Source: Candidatus Cloacimonadota bacterium
GTDB taxonomy: Bacteria; Cloacimonadota; Cloacimonadia; Cloacimonadales; Cloacimonadaceae
Length of the DNA stretch: 55,206 bases
NCBI GenBank assembly: GCA_018433885.1
Contig: JAHDQK010000034.1
Coordinates: 1 to 55,206, forward strand
Direction: 5' to 3'
Shown here: in pieces, positions 25,348-35,327 of the stretch
Position numbering within the stretch: the stretch's first letter is position 1
How the letters are laid out: every line of letters begins with the position of its first letter
Made by a program: the position numbers and the translations under genes
The notes under the pieces: model-generated
The model's database searches: none
The model's input: only the letters and a program-made list of their open reading frames with translations
What the model was told of the DNA's origin: nothing

Positions 25348-26317
25348 AATTCTCATTACCGGAATCACGGGTTTTGTGGGAGCGGCAGTACTAAGGAAAA
25401 TCAGCCGGGAGGATCACGAGATACACGCTTTGATTAGGCCAGGAACTCCGGCAAATAGATTCCAGGAATTTGCTTCCCGCATAACCATTCACAACCTGGA
25501 TCTGGCGGATACAAAAGCGCTGCGCAGGTTCCTGAGCGAACAAGATTTCACAGACATCTTGCATATCGGAGCTTTGAGAGGGGGGCGTAAAGCCAGCAGA
25601 GACCAATACTATCGCAGTAATGTAAGCAGCACGGAACAGTTTGTGGATTATTGTCTGAACCATCAGTGTCGCTTGATTTTCTGCAGTTCCGTGGGTGTGT
25701 TTGGCGCGATTCCCGAAGAACTGCCAGCAAATTCGCAGACTCCCAAAAACCCTGATAACTACTATCACTATACCAAGATCGAAGCTGAGAAGATCATAGG
25801 AAAAGGCATTTTGCATGGTTTGAAAGCGGCGATTATCCGCCCCAGTATCACTTATGGCAAAGGGGATCATGGCTTTCCCTATCAATTGGTGAAAATGGTT
25901 CACAGATACCACTTTCCCTTGATCAACAAGCGAATCTGGATCCACTTGTGCCATATCGATGCTTTGGTGGAAGCATTTGCTTGGGCTTTGCATAACGATT
26001 TTGGCAGCCACCTTGCCTGGAATGTAGCAGATCGGGAACCTGTTCAACTCCACGCTTTGGTAAACTTCATTTCCAGGCAGCTTCATAACCGCAATTATCC
26101 GAAATTGTTAACCGTGGATAGATTCTTTTTTGACCTGGGAGAACGGGTTTCCCGCCTCATCAAAAATGAGCTGTTTATCAGCCGCTTCGAGCTGATCTCC
26201 AAAAGCTGGTTTTACGACGTGCATGATTACTATACTGAGATGGAGAAGCTAGGCATCAAACCTCACTTCAGCATTCCCGGACTCCAGATCACCATCGACG
26301 ACTATCTGAGGAAATAG
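25340..26317 (+). CDS. NAD-dependent epimerase/dehydratase (extended SDR)
   Basis: 325 residues from a TTG at 25340 with GGAG upstream; this start gives the usual opening MAKILITGITGFVGAAVL, with the GxxGxxG nucleotide-binding motif at once. The catalytic pattern is S (FCSSVGVF, about 120) and YxxxK (YYHYTKIEAEK, about 146-156). An unrelated extension further upstream is open but lies inside the CpsB gene. It is likely to act on a nucleotide sugar or a lipid-linked sugar, given the CpsB and flippase neighbours; the substrate is unknown. It overlaps both neighbours by a few bases. Confidence 0.88.
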   Translation: MAKILITGITGFVGAAVLRKISREDHEIHALIRPGTPANRFQEFASRITIHNLDLADTKALRRFLSEQDFTDILHIGALRGGRKASRDQYYRSNVSSTEQFVDYCLNHQCRLIFCSSVGVFGAIPEELPANSQTPKNPDNYYHYTKIEAEKIIGKGILHGLKAAIIRPSITYGKGDHGFPYQLVKMVHRYHFPLINKRIWIHLCHIDALVEAFAWALHNDFGSHLAWNVADREPVQLHALVNFISRQLHNRNYPKLLTVDRFFFDLGERVSRLIKNELFISRFELISKSWFYDVHDYYTEMEKLGIKPHFSIPGLQITIDDYLRK

Positions 26318-27168
26318 TGGCTATTCCGATCATCAACAATTGGAGAAATTACTATCCTACAGCGCATGAAGGGCTTGGATCTTCCTATGAAAGAATCATT
26401 CTCAACAAGCTTTTGCTAAAGATATATGATCTATATGAGATACATACCGCTTTGGAAGCTCCCTGTTTTGGCTTCACCGGCATTACGGGCATCAATCTGA
26501 TTGCCCTAGCCAAAAAGGGAGTGGAGGTGCATCTCATGGATCACGATGAACAGCGTTTGCAGTTTGTCTCGGATACTTGGGCAAGTTTGGCTCTGCCGGT
26601 GAGCGTATCTTACAATGTGGATTATCGGTTCCTGCAACTTCCGGATCGCGCGATGGACTTGGGGTTCAACTTTTCGGCGTTGTGGTTTGCTCCAGATCTC
26701 GCTGTCTTTATCAAGGAATTTTGCCGAGTGGTGGATAAATGCATTCTTATCTGCGTGCCAAATCGAGATGGGATCGGGTTCAAAGGTCAATTGAAAGGCT
26801 ATTCCAAGGATTTATACCCGGATCTATACCCGCAACATATAGATATCCCCAGCATCAAGTACCTGATGCGGAGCAATGGTTGGACCTTAGTAGATGAAAA
26901 CTATATCGATTGTCCCCCCTGGCCGGATATCGGAATGAGTAAAGAGGATTATTTCCAGAAGCTATTGGGTAAAACAAACCAGCCTGCCGAAAAACCGACG
27001 GAACCTTCCACCCCGGTTTCCATTTTGCCATATTATCGAGGGGAGGATCCTCAGTTTGAGGCAAGAATGCTTCGCTTTCAAGCATTTGAACTTTTCGCAC
27101 CCGATTTCCTGAAACGTTTTTGGGCGCATCATCGCTACATGTTGTTTACCCGTGAACAAACGCAATAG
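26317..27168 (+). CDS. SAM-dependent methyltransferase-like protein
   Basis: 283 residues from a GTG that overlaps the preceding stop by one base. A class I methyltransferase core is suggested by LEAPCFGFTGITGIN (glycine-rich motif I, about 46-60) and EVHLMDHDEQRLQFV (acidic end of strand 2). MDLGFNFSALWF (strand 4) and CILICVPNRDGIG also fit. Motif I is looser than in typical enzymes. The last 100 residues are family-specific. It could methylate a lipid or sugar intermediate made in this operon. It overlaps the next gene by 17 bp. Confidence 0.7.
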   Translation: MAIPIINNWRNYYPTAHEGLGSSYERIILNKLLLKIYDLYEIHTALEAPCFGFTGITGINLIALAKKGVEVHLMDHDEQRLQFVSDTWASLALPVSVSYNVDYRFLQLPDRAMDLGFNFSALWFAPDLAVFIKEFCRVVDKCILICVPNRDGIGFKGQLKGYSKDLYPDLYPQHIDIPSIKYLMRSNGWTLVDENYIDCPPWPDIGMSKEDYFQKLLGKTNQPAEKPTEPSTPVSILPYYRGEDPQFEARMLRFQAFELFAPDFLKRFWAHHRYMLFTREQTQ

Positions 27169-28156
27169 ACTGTATCTGATCTTGGGCAGTGTGATGGGCA
27201 TTGCCTTGATTGTGCTGTGGCTAAAATACATCCCATTAAGCGAAATGAAGGGTTATTTCCGGCAGATTCAACCCGGGTTTGTAGTCTTGGCATCGATCAG
27301 CTATTTGCTTGCGTATTTTGTGCGCTCCTTTCGTTGGAACCTGATCCTCAGGCAGACGCTGCGGATTTCGGTGAGAGATAGTTGGTTGTATGCCATGGGT
27401 GGGAATCTGGTTAATTACTTGATCCCGATCCGGGCGGGAGAACTGGTAAAAACCTGGTTTATCAAAAAAAACTATGGAGCCTCGATGAGCACCACATTGC
27501 CCTCTGTGTTTATCGATAAGACCTTCGATACCTTGGGTATTCTAAGCGTGATAATCTTGATACCGTTTATGACAGTATCGATCAATCCCGCGTTGGGCAT
27601 CCTGCTAATGGTGTTGCTACTGGTATTTTTGGTTTCGGTGGGGATGATTCTGCTGGCAGCATGGCGCAAGGATCTGTTAATCAAGGTGATTGGGTTATTT
27701 CTCCACTTTGTGCCACTGCGCCTTAGGGCGAAAGTTTCCGAATTTGTCAGGCAGTTTGTGGAGGGCTTGAACTTGTTTGAGCACAAACCGCTGATGCTGT
27801 TGTTTGCTTTGCTGCTCACTCTCTTGGGGATCCTTCTGGATGGGCTGTATTTCTTTCTGCTTTTTGAAGCATTTGGGATCGTTTTGGGCTATCCAATGGT
27901 GCTGTTTGGCTATACACTGATCAATCTTAGTTATGCTTTGCCCCAGCCTCCCGCGCAACTTGGCAGCAACGAGTGGATGATGATCATCATTTTTAGTTTG
28001 GGATTTAGTTTGACAAAGTCCAGCGCTTCGGCAATCATGGCTTTTGCTCATATCCTCACAGCATTTTTGATGGGGCTGTTTGGCTCTGTGGCGTTTGCCA
28101 TTTCTGGTTATGAAGTGATACAAATGATTTTTAAAGGAGATAAGATAGATGGATAA
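27152..28156 (+). CDS. Flippase-like/lysylphosphatidylglycerol-synthase transmembrane-region (UPF0104) protein
   Basis: 334 residues from a GTG inside the previous gene. There are eight or so hydrophobic helices and the family signatures FVRSFRWNLILR (about 51-62) and LVNYLIPIRAGELVKTWF (about 87-104). A final LPQPPAQLGSNEW segment also fits. Members resemble the membrane domain of MprF and AglD and are proposed to move or modify lipid-linked molecules. No synthetase domain is attached. With the epimerase and CpsB neighbours a role in lipid-linked glycan handling is plausible. Confidence 0.88.
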   Translation: MNKRNRLYLILGSVMGIALIVLWLKYIPLSEMKGYFRQIQPGFVVLASISYLLAYFVRSFRWNLILRQTLRISVRDSWLYAMGGNLVNYLIPIRAGELVKTWFIKKNYGASMSTTLPSVFIDKTFDTLGILSVIILIPFMTVSINPALGILLMVLLLVFLVSVGMILLAAWRKDLLIKVIGLFLHFVPLRLRAKVSEFVRQFVEGLNLFEHKPLMLLFALLLTLLGILLDGLYFFLLFEAFGIVLGYPMVLFGYTLINLSYALPQPPAQLGSNEWMMIIIFSLGFSLTKSSASAIMAFAHILTAFLMGLFGSVAFAISGYEVIQMIFKGDKIDG

Positions 28157-29138
28157 TAGCGTTGCAAGGATCCAAGAACTAAGCGCGGCAGTAAATGCCC
28201 TGAAAGCTGAGATCGCAAAAGTGATCGTGGGGCAGGAAACTGTGATCGACAATATTCTCACCGCCCTTTTTGCCAATGGACATGTCTTGATCGAGGGGGT
28301 TCCCGGGCTAGCGAAGACCCTGATGATCTCCTCGTTGGCAAAAAGCCTATCCCTCTCCTTCTCTAGGATTCAGTTTACGCCGGATCTCATGCCCTCGGAC
28401 ATCACTGGCTCCGATATTCTGGTATCGGATTCTTCAACCGGTAAACATGGCTTCGAATACCTTAAGGGACCTGTCTTTGCGAATATCATCTTGGCTGATG
28501 AGATCAACCGGACTCCGCCCAAAACTCAATCCGCCTTGTTACAAGCCATGCAGGAAAACACCATCACCAGTGGTAATAAAACATGGGAACTGCAGAAACC
28601 ATTCATCGTGATGGCCACTCAGAACCCGATCGAACAAGAAGGGACCTACCCTCTCCCGGAAGCCCAGCTTGATCGGTTTATGTTCTATATTACAATAGAT
28701 TACCCTACGTATGAGGAAGAGCTGATGATTGTGGAAAACACAACCGGAGGAGTGATGCCGACGATTACCCCACAATTGGGGGCACAGGAGATAATTGCCC
28801 TGCAAAAGGTTATTCGGGATCTCCCGGTGAGTGATCATGTACTGAAATACGCAGTGGAACTTGTTCGTGCCAGCCGGCCAAACAGCCCGGATGCGGATCC
28901 CGAGATCAAGCGTTGGGTAAGCTGGGGAGCAGGTCCACGAGCTTCCCAATATCTCGTGCTAGGTGCCAAAGCCGTGGCAGCTCTATCCGGCAGACTTAGC
29001 CCTTCTGAAGAAGACGTTCGCCAGGTGGCACCGATTGTGCTGAAGCATAGAATCCTGGTATCATTTGCTGCGGAAGCCGAGGGAATCAATTCTGCAGCGA
29101 TCGTAGAAAAACTCTTGCACAGGAAACTCCAAGCCTGA
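28149..29138 (+). CDS. MoxR-family AAA+ ATPase
   Basis: 329 residues, ATG overlapping the previous gene by 8 bp with AAAGGAG upstream. Walker A is GVPGLAKT (50-57), Walker B IILADEINR (about 113-121), sensor MATQNPIEQEGTYPLPEAQLD, and a C-terminal lid carries SWGAGPRASQYL. MoxR proteins are chaperone-like and usually sit beside DUF58 and vWA genes, which they help assemble. Neither follows here; the only vWA gene in the window is 25 kb away. It may serve the envelope proteins of this operon. Confidence 0.93.
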   Translation: MDNSVARIQELSAAVNALKAEIAKVIVGQETVIDNILTALFANGHVLIEGVPGLAKTLMISSLAKSLSLSFSRIQFTPDLMPSDITGSDILVSDSSTGKHGFEYLKGPVFANIILADEINRTPPKTQSALLQAMQENTITSGNKTWELQKPFIVMATQNPIEQEGTYPLPEAQLDRFMFYITIDYPTYEEELMIVENTTGGVMPTITPQLGAQEIIALQKVIRDLPVSDHVLKYAVELVRASRPNSPDADPEIKRWVSWGAGPRASQYLVLGAKAVAALSGRLSPSEEDVRQVAPIVLKHRILVSFAAEAEGINSAAIVEKLLHRKLQA

Positions 29139-29149
29139 GGAGGTTTACA

Positions 29150-30082
29150 GTGAAGCACCTTGTACTTATCTGCCTCGCCATGTTGGCGAGCGTAGCTCTC
29201 TCGGCGGTAGATAACCGCTTCCTTTACCCTCTGGGACACATCCAAGGCGTGGAGGCACTCAGCATCGACGCGGTGGATAGTCAAGTACTGGTGCGCAGTC
29301 AAAGGCAGATCTGGATCTATAGCACATTCAACGCCTGGCAACCGCGTCTGGAAACAGGTTATCAATCTCTATTCAGAATCGAAGATACGAACTTCATGGC
29401 GGGTAACTATATATATGCCTCCAGCCAGGAACCGACCAATATGATCACTCAGATAGATTCGCTCAATCAGTATGGCAAGATTTACTTTATGAATACATTA
29501 ATTGGAGATAAGATCACCAGAGAAGGGTCAACGCTATATGTGGCAGATAGATACCGGGGAATAGACATTATCAATGTGGGCAGAGGCGGGTCTAACGACC
29601 TCATCGCCAATTTCTCCGAGAAATGGGGTGTTCGGGATTTTATCGCAGAGTATCCCAATATCTATGCATTGAACGATTTCGGTTTGGTAACTGTGGATAT
29701 CAGCGATCAGGGCTTCCCCATCAGTATCGCGACCAATTACCAGCTTGTGGACGCGCGCTATATGGCAAAAAATGGGACAACTCTATACATTGGGGCAGGC
29801 AAAGACCTCTATCTTATCTCGGTGCAAGATGTCAGCAACCCTGTAAAATTGGGTCAGATCCGGCTATTCAACGATATTCAAGCGCTTTCAGTGAAGGATA
29901 ACCGCCTTTTTGTAGCCTTAGGGCAGGGTGGAGTCAAGATATTTGACATCTCAAATCCCGGTAAAGCCGTGGATATCAATACATTCTATCCGCCATATCC
30001 CGTTTACGACCTTGCTTTGGAAAACGACTATATCTACATAGCCATGGGTAAGGACGGCTGGATGGTTTACGAATATCGCTGA
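29150..30082 (+). CDS. Secreted LVIVD-repeat beta-propeller protein
   Basis: 310 residues from a GTG with GAGGAGG upstream. A signal peptide (about 1-19) precedes repeated motifs of the form LYVADRYRGIDIINV, NDFGLVTVDISDQGFP, LYLISVQDVSNPVKLG and GVKIFDISNPGKAVD. These are the LVIVD repeats that form a seven-bladed-like propeller in envelope proteins. Likely periplasmic or surface-bound. It closes the operon that begins with the prenyl synthase; function unknown. Confidence 0.82.
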   Translation: MKHLVLICLAMLASVALSAVDNRFLYPLGHIQGVEALSIDAVDSQVLVRSQRQIWIYSTFNAWQPRLETGYQSLFRIEDTNFMAGNYIYASSQEPTNMITQIDSLNQYGKIYFMNTLIGDKITREGSTLYVADRYRGIDIINVGRGGSNDLIANFSEKWGVRDFIAEYPNIYALNDFGLVTVDISDQGFPISIATNYQLVDARYMAKNGTTLYIGAGKDLYLISVQDVSNPVKLGQIRLFNDIQALSVKDNRLFVALGQGGVKIFDISNPGKAVDINTFYPPYPVYDLALENDYIYIAMGKDGWMVYEYR

Positions 30083-30176
30083 AGCTGCCGTTACTGCCTC
30101 TATTTACCTGATCTAGGCTGTATAGAGCCTTGTTGCCACTTACTAGATAATTCTATCTGGATCTCATGCTTTTTGT

Positions 30177-30203
30177 TTGACAAAGAATCCGCTTCTGTAT
30201 TCT
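30177..30203 (+). promoter_or_regulatory. Promoter of uvrA
   Basis: TTGACA (30177-30182) and TATTCT (30198-30203) with a 15-bp spacer lie just upstream of the chosen uvrA start at 30225. The T of TTGACA would otherwise be read as a TTG start codon, which argues against the longer uvrA reading frame. Confidence 0.45.
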
Positions 30204-30224
30204 TGCAACTCAGAGGTACACAAA

Positions 30225-33110
30225 TTGAAGACGAAAATCATCATAAAAGGTGCTGGTGAACACAATCTCAAGAATATAGATTTGGAAATCCCCCGCAACA
30301 AACTCGTGGTGTTTACCGGAGTATCCGGCAGCGGAAAAAGCTCACTTGCCTTTGATACCCTTTATGCCGAAGGGCAGCGGCGCTATGTGGAATCCCTCTC
30401 AGCTTATGCCAGGCAGTTTCTGGGTCAAATGGACAAACCCAAAGTAGATTATATCGAGGGGCTTTCCCCTGCAATCTCAATCGAGCAAAAAGCCAGCAGC
30501 AAAAACCCCCGCTCAACAGTGGGCACGATCACGGAGATTTATGATTATCTGCGAGTCCTATACGCCCGCATTGGAGAGCAATACTGCTATCAGTGTGGAG
30601 CACCGGTTGGTTCGCAGACGGTGGATCAGATGACCGAGCATCTCATGCAGCGTCCGGAAGGTACCAAGCTGCAGATCCTCGCACCCATCGTCCAGAACCG
30701 CAAGGGAGAACACAAGGACGAGCTGGAGCAACTGCGCGGCGAGGGATTTGTACGCGTGATGATCAACAATGTGGTGCGCAACCTCGAAGAAGAGATTGTC
30801 CTGGATAAAAAGAGCAAACATACCATCGATGTAGTGGTGGATCGGATCGTGATCAAAGACGGCATTCAGGGTCGCCTGGTGGATTCCCTGGAGCTTGCTC
30901 TGAAGCTTACTAATGCCATGGTCAAGATCGACTATCCCGATCTGGGAGAGGTGGAGCTACTTTCAGCTCAAAACGCCTGTGCCGCCTGCAATATCGGTTA
31001 TGAAGAGCTAAGCCCGCAGAGCTTTTCCTTCAATAGTCCCATAGGCGCTTGCCCTTCATGTAACGGGCTTGGCTATCGGCTGGAATTTGATCCCGATCTT
31101 GTGGTTCCGGATCCAGAACGTAGCATCATGGATGGCGCGGTGGTGCCTTGGGGGCGTCTGGAAGCCAAAAAGGATAGCTGGACTCTGAATACTGTGCAGA
31201 ACCTTGCCCGTGCCTATAACTTCTCTCTGGATGTACCGTGGAAGGATCTCAGCGAGCTTTCTCAACAGCTTATCCTGCATGGATCCGGCAACAAAAGATT
31301 CAAGGTGGCATGGCAGAATGTGCGTGGCAAAGGGGAGTTTATGATGCGCTACGAGGGGGTCATCCCCCAGCTTAAGCGCCGTATGCACGAGACCACCTCC
31401 GATGATATGCAACGCTACTATATGCAGTTTATCAGCGATAAAGCATGTCCGGATTGCGAAGGAAACAAGCTGAAACCAGCCTCGATGGCGGTAAAAATCC
31501 GGGGGAAATCCATTGCCGAGATCACAGCGATGAGTGTCCACGATGCCCACGAGTTTTTTGCCGGGTTGAATCTTTCTGGAAATCAAAAGATAATCGCAGA
31601 AGAAGTGCTAAAGGAAGTAAAGGCAAGATTAGGCTTCCTATTGGCGGTTGGTCTGCACTACCTGTGTTTGGATCGACGCTCGCCCACACTCTCCGGAGGG
31701 GAATCTCAACGCATCCGGCTTGCCAGTCAAATCGGATCGCAATTGGTGGGGGTGATGTATATTCTGGATGAACCCTCCATTGGTCTTCATCAACGTGATA
31801 ATGCCAAGTTGGTGAAGATGCTTCTGCACTTAAGGGATCTGGGAAACTCGGTGATCGTAGTGGAACACGACGAAGACACCATGCGCAGTGCCGATCAGAT
31901 CGTGGATTTTGGTCCCAGAGCCGGTGTTTATGGCGGCAACATTGTGGCTCAGGGCAATCTGGAAGATATCAAGAACCACCCCGAATCGCTTACAGGTGCC
32001 TACTTGTCTGGAAGAATGAGCATCCCGATCCCGACCAAACGCCAGAAACCGGATGCCAGGACACTGAGTATTTTAGGTGCCAAACACAACAATCTGAAAG
32101 AGATCGATGCCCACATCCCTGTGGGTATGTTTGTCTGTATTACCGGAGTTTCGGGCAGCGGGAAGAGTTCCTTGATCAACCAGACTCTCTCTCCATATCT
32201 ACACAACCATTTCTTCCGCAGTAATCACAAGGTGGGCAAATTCAAGGAAATCACCGGGCTGGAGCATATCGACAAGGTGATCAGTATAGACCAACAGCCC
32301 ATCGGAAGAACCCCGCGCAGTAATCCCTGCACCTATATCAAGTTGTTCGATCCCATCCGCAATCTGTTCGCCGAACTTCCTGCTTCCAAGCTTCGGGGAT
32401 ACAAACCGGGCAGGTTCTCCTTCAATGTGAAAGGCGGCCGTTGTGAAGCATGCGAAGGGGCAGGAGTGCGCCAGATAGAAATGCACTTCATGGCAGATAT
32501 TTATGTAACTTGTGAGGTTTGTAAAGGTAAACGCTACAATAACGAGACTTTAGCTGTTCGTTATAAGGGTAAGAACATCGCTGAAGTGCTGGATATGGAC
32601 GTTCAAGAAGCAATAGAATATTTTGATGCAATCCCCAGCATTAAAAGCAAGCTGAAAACCTTGCACGAAGTGGGTTTGGATTATATCAAGCTGGGACAGC
32701 CCTCCACCACTTTATCCGGGGGTGAAGCACAACGCATCAAGTTATCCCGGGAGCTGAGCCGGCCTTCAACCGGCAGCACGCTGTATCTTTTGGATGAACC
32801 CACTACAGGCTTGCATTTCGACGATATCAACAAATTGCTCAAAGTTCTTAACAGGCTGGTAGTTATGGGCAATACCGTGATTGTGATCGAACACAATCTG
32901 GATGTTATCAAGTCTGCAGATTGGGTGATCGACCTTGGTCCGGAAGGTGGAGATAATGGCGGAATGATCATCGCTGAAGGCAGCCCCGAGGAGATCATGA
33001 ACAATCCCGATAGCTCTACTGGCGAGTTTTTAAGAAAGCATTACGAACGGGAAATGGCAGCTCTGAACACCCCCGAGCCCGTAAAACGCAAACGCACAAA
33101 AAAGGCTTAG
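30225..33110 (+). CDS. uvrA: UvrABC excinuclease subunit A
   Basis: 961 residues. I choose the TTG at 30225, which has AGAGG upstream and gives the standard opening [17 protein letters not shown]. It has two ABC ATPase modules. The first has Walker [15 protein letters not shown], a zinc module near 250-290 ([22 protein letters not shown] and CPSC) and signature [12 protein letters not shown]. The second has Walker [15 protein letters not shown], zinc finger CEACEG-CEVCKG and [12 protein letters not shown]. It finds helix-distorting lesions with UvrB in nucleotide excision repair. Full length and intact. The GH13 gene follows with no gap at all. Confidence 0.97.
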   Translation: MKTKIIIKGAGEHNLKNIDLEIPRNKLVVFTGVSGSGKSSLAFDTLYAEGQRRYVESLSAYARQFLGQMDKPKVDYIEGLSPAISIEQKASSKNPRSTVGTITEIYDYLRVLYARIGEQYCYQCGAPVGSQTVDQMTEHLMQRPEGTKLQILAPIVQNRKGEHKDELEQLRGEGFVRVMINNVVRNLEEEIVLDKKSKHTIDVVVDRIVIKDGIQGRLVDSLELALKLTNAMVKIDYPDLGEVELLSAQNACAACNIGYEELSPQSFSFNSPIGACPSCNGLGYRLEFDPDLVVPDPERSIMDGAVVPWGRLEAKKDSWTLNTVQNLARAYNFSLDVPWKDLSELSQQLILHGSGNKRFKVAWQNVRGKGEFMMRYEGVIPQLKRRMHETTSDDMQRYYMQFISDKACPDCEGNKLKPASMAVKIRGKSIAEITAMSVHDAHEFFAGLNLSGNQKIIAEEVLKEVKARLGFLLAVGLHYLCLDRRSPTLSGGESQRIRLASQIGSQLVGVMYILDEPSIGLHQRDNAKLVKMLLHLRDLGNSVIVVEHDEDTMRSADQIVDFGPRAGVYGGNIVAQGNLEDIKNHPESLTGAYLSGRMSIPIPTKRQKPDARTLSILGAKHNNLKEIDAHIPVGMFVCITGVSGSGKSSLINQTLSPYLHNHFFRSNHKVGKFKEITGLEHIDKVISIDQQPIGRTPRSNPCTYIKLFDPIRNLFAELPASKLRGYKPGRFSFNVKGGRCEACEGAGVRQIEMHFMADIYVTCEVCKGKRYNNETLAVRYKGKNIAEVLDMDVQEAIEYFDAIPSIKSKLKTLHEVGLDYIKLGQPSTTLSGGEAQRIKLSRELSRPSTGSTLYLLDEPTTGLHFDDINKLLKVLNRLVVMGNTVIVIEHNLDVIKSADWVIDLGPEGGDNGGMIIAEGSPEEIMNNPDSSTGEFLRKHYEREMAALNTPEPVKRKRTKKA

Positions 33111-35267
33111 ATGCACCTAAGATTCAGCTACCAAGCCCTGACTGCCGGAAAGTATGAGGTGGGTATCGCCGGTGATTTCACCGATTGGAAGATACTATCC
33201 CTGCAGGATTTCGGGGGTTTGTATCTCATCGATTTTAATCTCAAACCAGGCAGATACAGATACAAGTTTATCATAGACGGGGTGTGGCGGACGGATCCCG
33301 ATAATCCGGAAACAGAGGCAGATCCCTTTGGTGGCATGAACTCCATCATCGAAGTAGGTGAAGAGAAGGTAGTAACAAGCTGGGATCAGGCTATTCTGGA
33401 TGCCTCGGCACAAGACGCCAGATCGTTCATTACTTGTTATCGCCCCTCAGCGGACTTAATGGAACTGCGTTTTGCATGGTATCCCTCACTGGCAGACGAT
33501 GTTACTTTGATTTTTGATGGGGACGAAGCTCGCTTGTACCCACTGGGCAGAAAGAACGGATTGATGATCTGGCATACATGCCGTAAGTTCATCCGCCCCA
33601 AACGCTTTCATGTTCGAATTTGTTATAATGACGAGGTAGTATATCTGGGTTTGCAGGGATTTGGCGTGAATGTAAGTAAGAGCATCCCTTTCACTGTCAA
33701 TCCAGCAGATTATCCAGTATTCCAGACCCCTGAGTGGTTGCAAGGTGGGTTAATTTACCAGATCTTCACGGATCGCTTTTGTAACGGCAAACCCTCCAAC
33801 GATCAGGACTTCCGGGAACCCTACTATGCCGCCAATGTGAAACCTGAGCCGGGGGAAATTCTGGGAACAAACCGGGAGTATTTTCGGTTAATCACGGACT
33901 GGAAAGATATCCTGCCCCTTCGCCAAAGCCCCTGGCAGGAACCGGGGATTCCGGACTGGCATTGTTTTTATGGGGGAGACATAGCGGGAGTTATCCAAAA
34001 ACTTGATTATCTTAAAGATATGGGGATCAACATAATCTATTTTAACCCATTATGGGAGGCAAAATCAAATCACAAATACGATGCGGCTGATTTTGCTAAA
34101 CCGGATCCCCACTTCGCCACGGAAGCAGAACTCAAAGAACTGCTTGCACTTGCGCATGCCAATGGCATCAGAGTGATCCTGGATGTGGCGTTCAATCATA
34201 GCGGGGAATCATTCTGGGCATTTCAGGATACTGTGGAAAAAGGCGACAAGTCTGCATGGTGGACGTGGTACGACTGGTTTAAATGGCCTCTGCCGAATCC
34301 GCCGCCTGAAGACTTTAAACCTCGGGATTACTATCAGTGTTGGTGGGGCATCAAAGATATGCCGGATCTAAATTTCGACCTCTCGCGGCGGCATCCTTAC
34401 GAGAATTATATCCGCGATATCAACAACGCTGATGTAAACTGGGATCTGGTGAACCATATTCTGGATAGCGCATCTTGGTGGATTTCGGAGATCGGAATGG
34501 ATGGCTTTCGGCTGGATGTCCCGGATGAAGTGCCGTGGTGGTTTTGGCAGTTGTTTCGGGAGCGCATCAAGGGGCTCAAACCCGATGCCTGGTTGGTAGG
34601 GGAGATCTGGTACAATGCTGGAGCCTGGATCAGCGAACGCTATTTTGATTCAGTAATGAACTACGCTTATTTCAAGAATCCCGTGCTGGAGTTTTTTATC
34701 CATCAAATCATCGATGATAACAGCTTCAAACTAAGGATAGAAGAAGGCTTGGTGTCCTATCCCACCCATGCTAATGCCGCCATGATGAATCTTTTGGGTT
34801 CCCACGACACCCAGCGGATCAGGCACCTGGCACATGATGATTTCTCCAGAATCAGGTACGCGGTATTTTTCCAGATGACCTTTGTGGGGGTACCTCACAT
34901 CTATTACGGGGATGAGATCGGTATGGACGGTGGCAAAGATCCGGACAATCGCCGGCCTTTCGACTGGGATTGGCAGAAAAACACTCAGGCTGTAAAGCTT
35001 AGGGATTTCTATAAACGACTTATTTTAATGAGAAAGAATAATCCAGTGTTGATCGATGGAGAGTTTCGCTTCGTGGAGTCCCGTCCTGGTCTCCTGCTTT
35101 ATGATCGCTACTATGATGATCTGTGTTTGCGATGCGCGATCAATTACTCCCAGGAAGACAGGGTACTCGGCAAGACGGGGGAGATCCTTTTCACCGAAGG
35201 CGATGTGATGCATGGTGCCGAGGGGATGATCCTGGCGTCCCAGGCGATGTGCATCATCAAAAAGTGA
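33111..35267 (+). CDS. GH13 alpha-amylase-family enzyme with N-terminal glycogen-binding domain
   Basis: 718 residues, ATG immediately after the uvrA stop. Residues about 1-85 form a CBM48/AMPK-type glycogen-binding domain (VGIAGDFTDWK, GRYRYKFIIDGVWRTD). Another beta domain follows, then the catalytic barrel from about 200 (GGLIYQIFTDRF). Catalytic residues: nucleophile D469 (GFRLDV), acid/base near E499 (VGEIWYN) and D566 (LGSHDTQRI). The layout resembles cyclomaltodextrinase or neopullulanase (GH13_20). No signal peptide, so it should act on internal glycogen or maltodextrins. Co-transcription with uvrA is likely, although the functions are unrelated. Confidence 0.9.
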   Translation: MHLRFSYQALTAGKYEVGIAGDFTDWKILSLQDFGGLYLIDFNLKPGRYRYKFIIDGVWRTDPDNPETEADPFGGMNSIIEVGEEKVVTSWDQAILDASAQDARSFITCYRPSADLMELRFAWYPSLADDVTLIFDGDEARLYPLGRKNGLMIWHTCRKFIRPKRFHVRICYNDEVVYLGLQGFGVNVSKSIPFTVNPADYPVFQTPEWLQGGLIYQIFTDRFCNGKPSNDQDFREPYYAANVKPEPGEILGTNREYFRLITDWKDILPLRQSPWQEPGIPDWHCFYGGDIAGVIQKLDYLKDMGINIIYFNPLWEAKSNHKYDAADFAKPDPHFATEAELKELLALAHANGIRVILDVAFNHSGESFWAFQDTVEKGDKSAWWTWYDWFKWPLPNPPPEDFKPRDYYQCWWGIKDMPDLNFDLSRRHPYENYIRDINNADVNWDLVNHILDSASWWISEIGMDGFRLDVPDEVPWWFWQLFRERIKGLKPDAWLVGEIWYNAGAWISERYFDSVMNYAYFKNPVLEFFIHQIIDDNSFKLRIEEGLVSYPTHANAAMMNLLGSHDTQRIRHLAHDDFSRIRYAVFFQMTFVGVPHIYYGDEIGMDGGKDPDNRRPFDWDWQKNTQAVKLRDFYKRLILMRKNNPVLIDGEFRFVESRPGLLLYDRYYDDLCLRCAINYSQEDRVLGKTGEILFTEGDVMHGAEGMILASQAMCIIKK

Positions 35268-35289
35268 TTTGACACTCTCTTGAGAGAAG

Positions 35290-35312
35290 GAAAAGCCGGA
35301 GTTTCCTCCGGC
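35290..35312 (-). terminator. Terminator of the phosphofructokinase gene
   Basis: GCCGGAG-GAAA-CTCCGGC (minus strand) is a perfect 7-bp GC-rich stem followed by TTTTCC, 15 bp after the phosphofructokinase stop. The plus-strand side has no T-run, so it mainly serves the minus-strand gene. Confidence 0.65.
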
Positions 35313-35327
35313 ATTAACTACTTGGCA

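Noticed and set aside
30177-30224. Upstream TTG as the start of uvrA
   Set aside because: It is the first triplet of a TTGACA promoter element, has no ribosome site and adds residues not found in UvrA.
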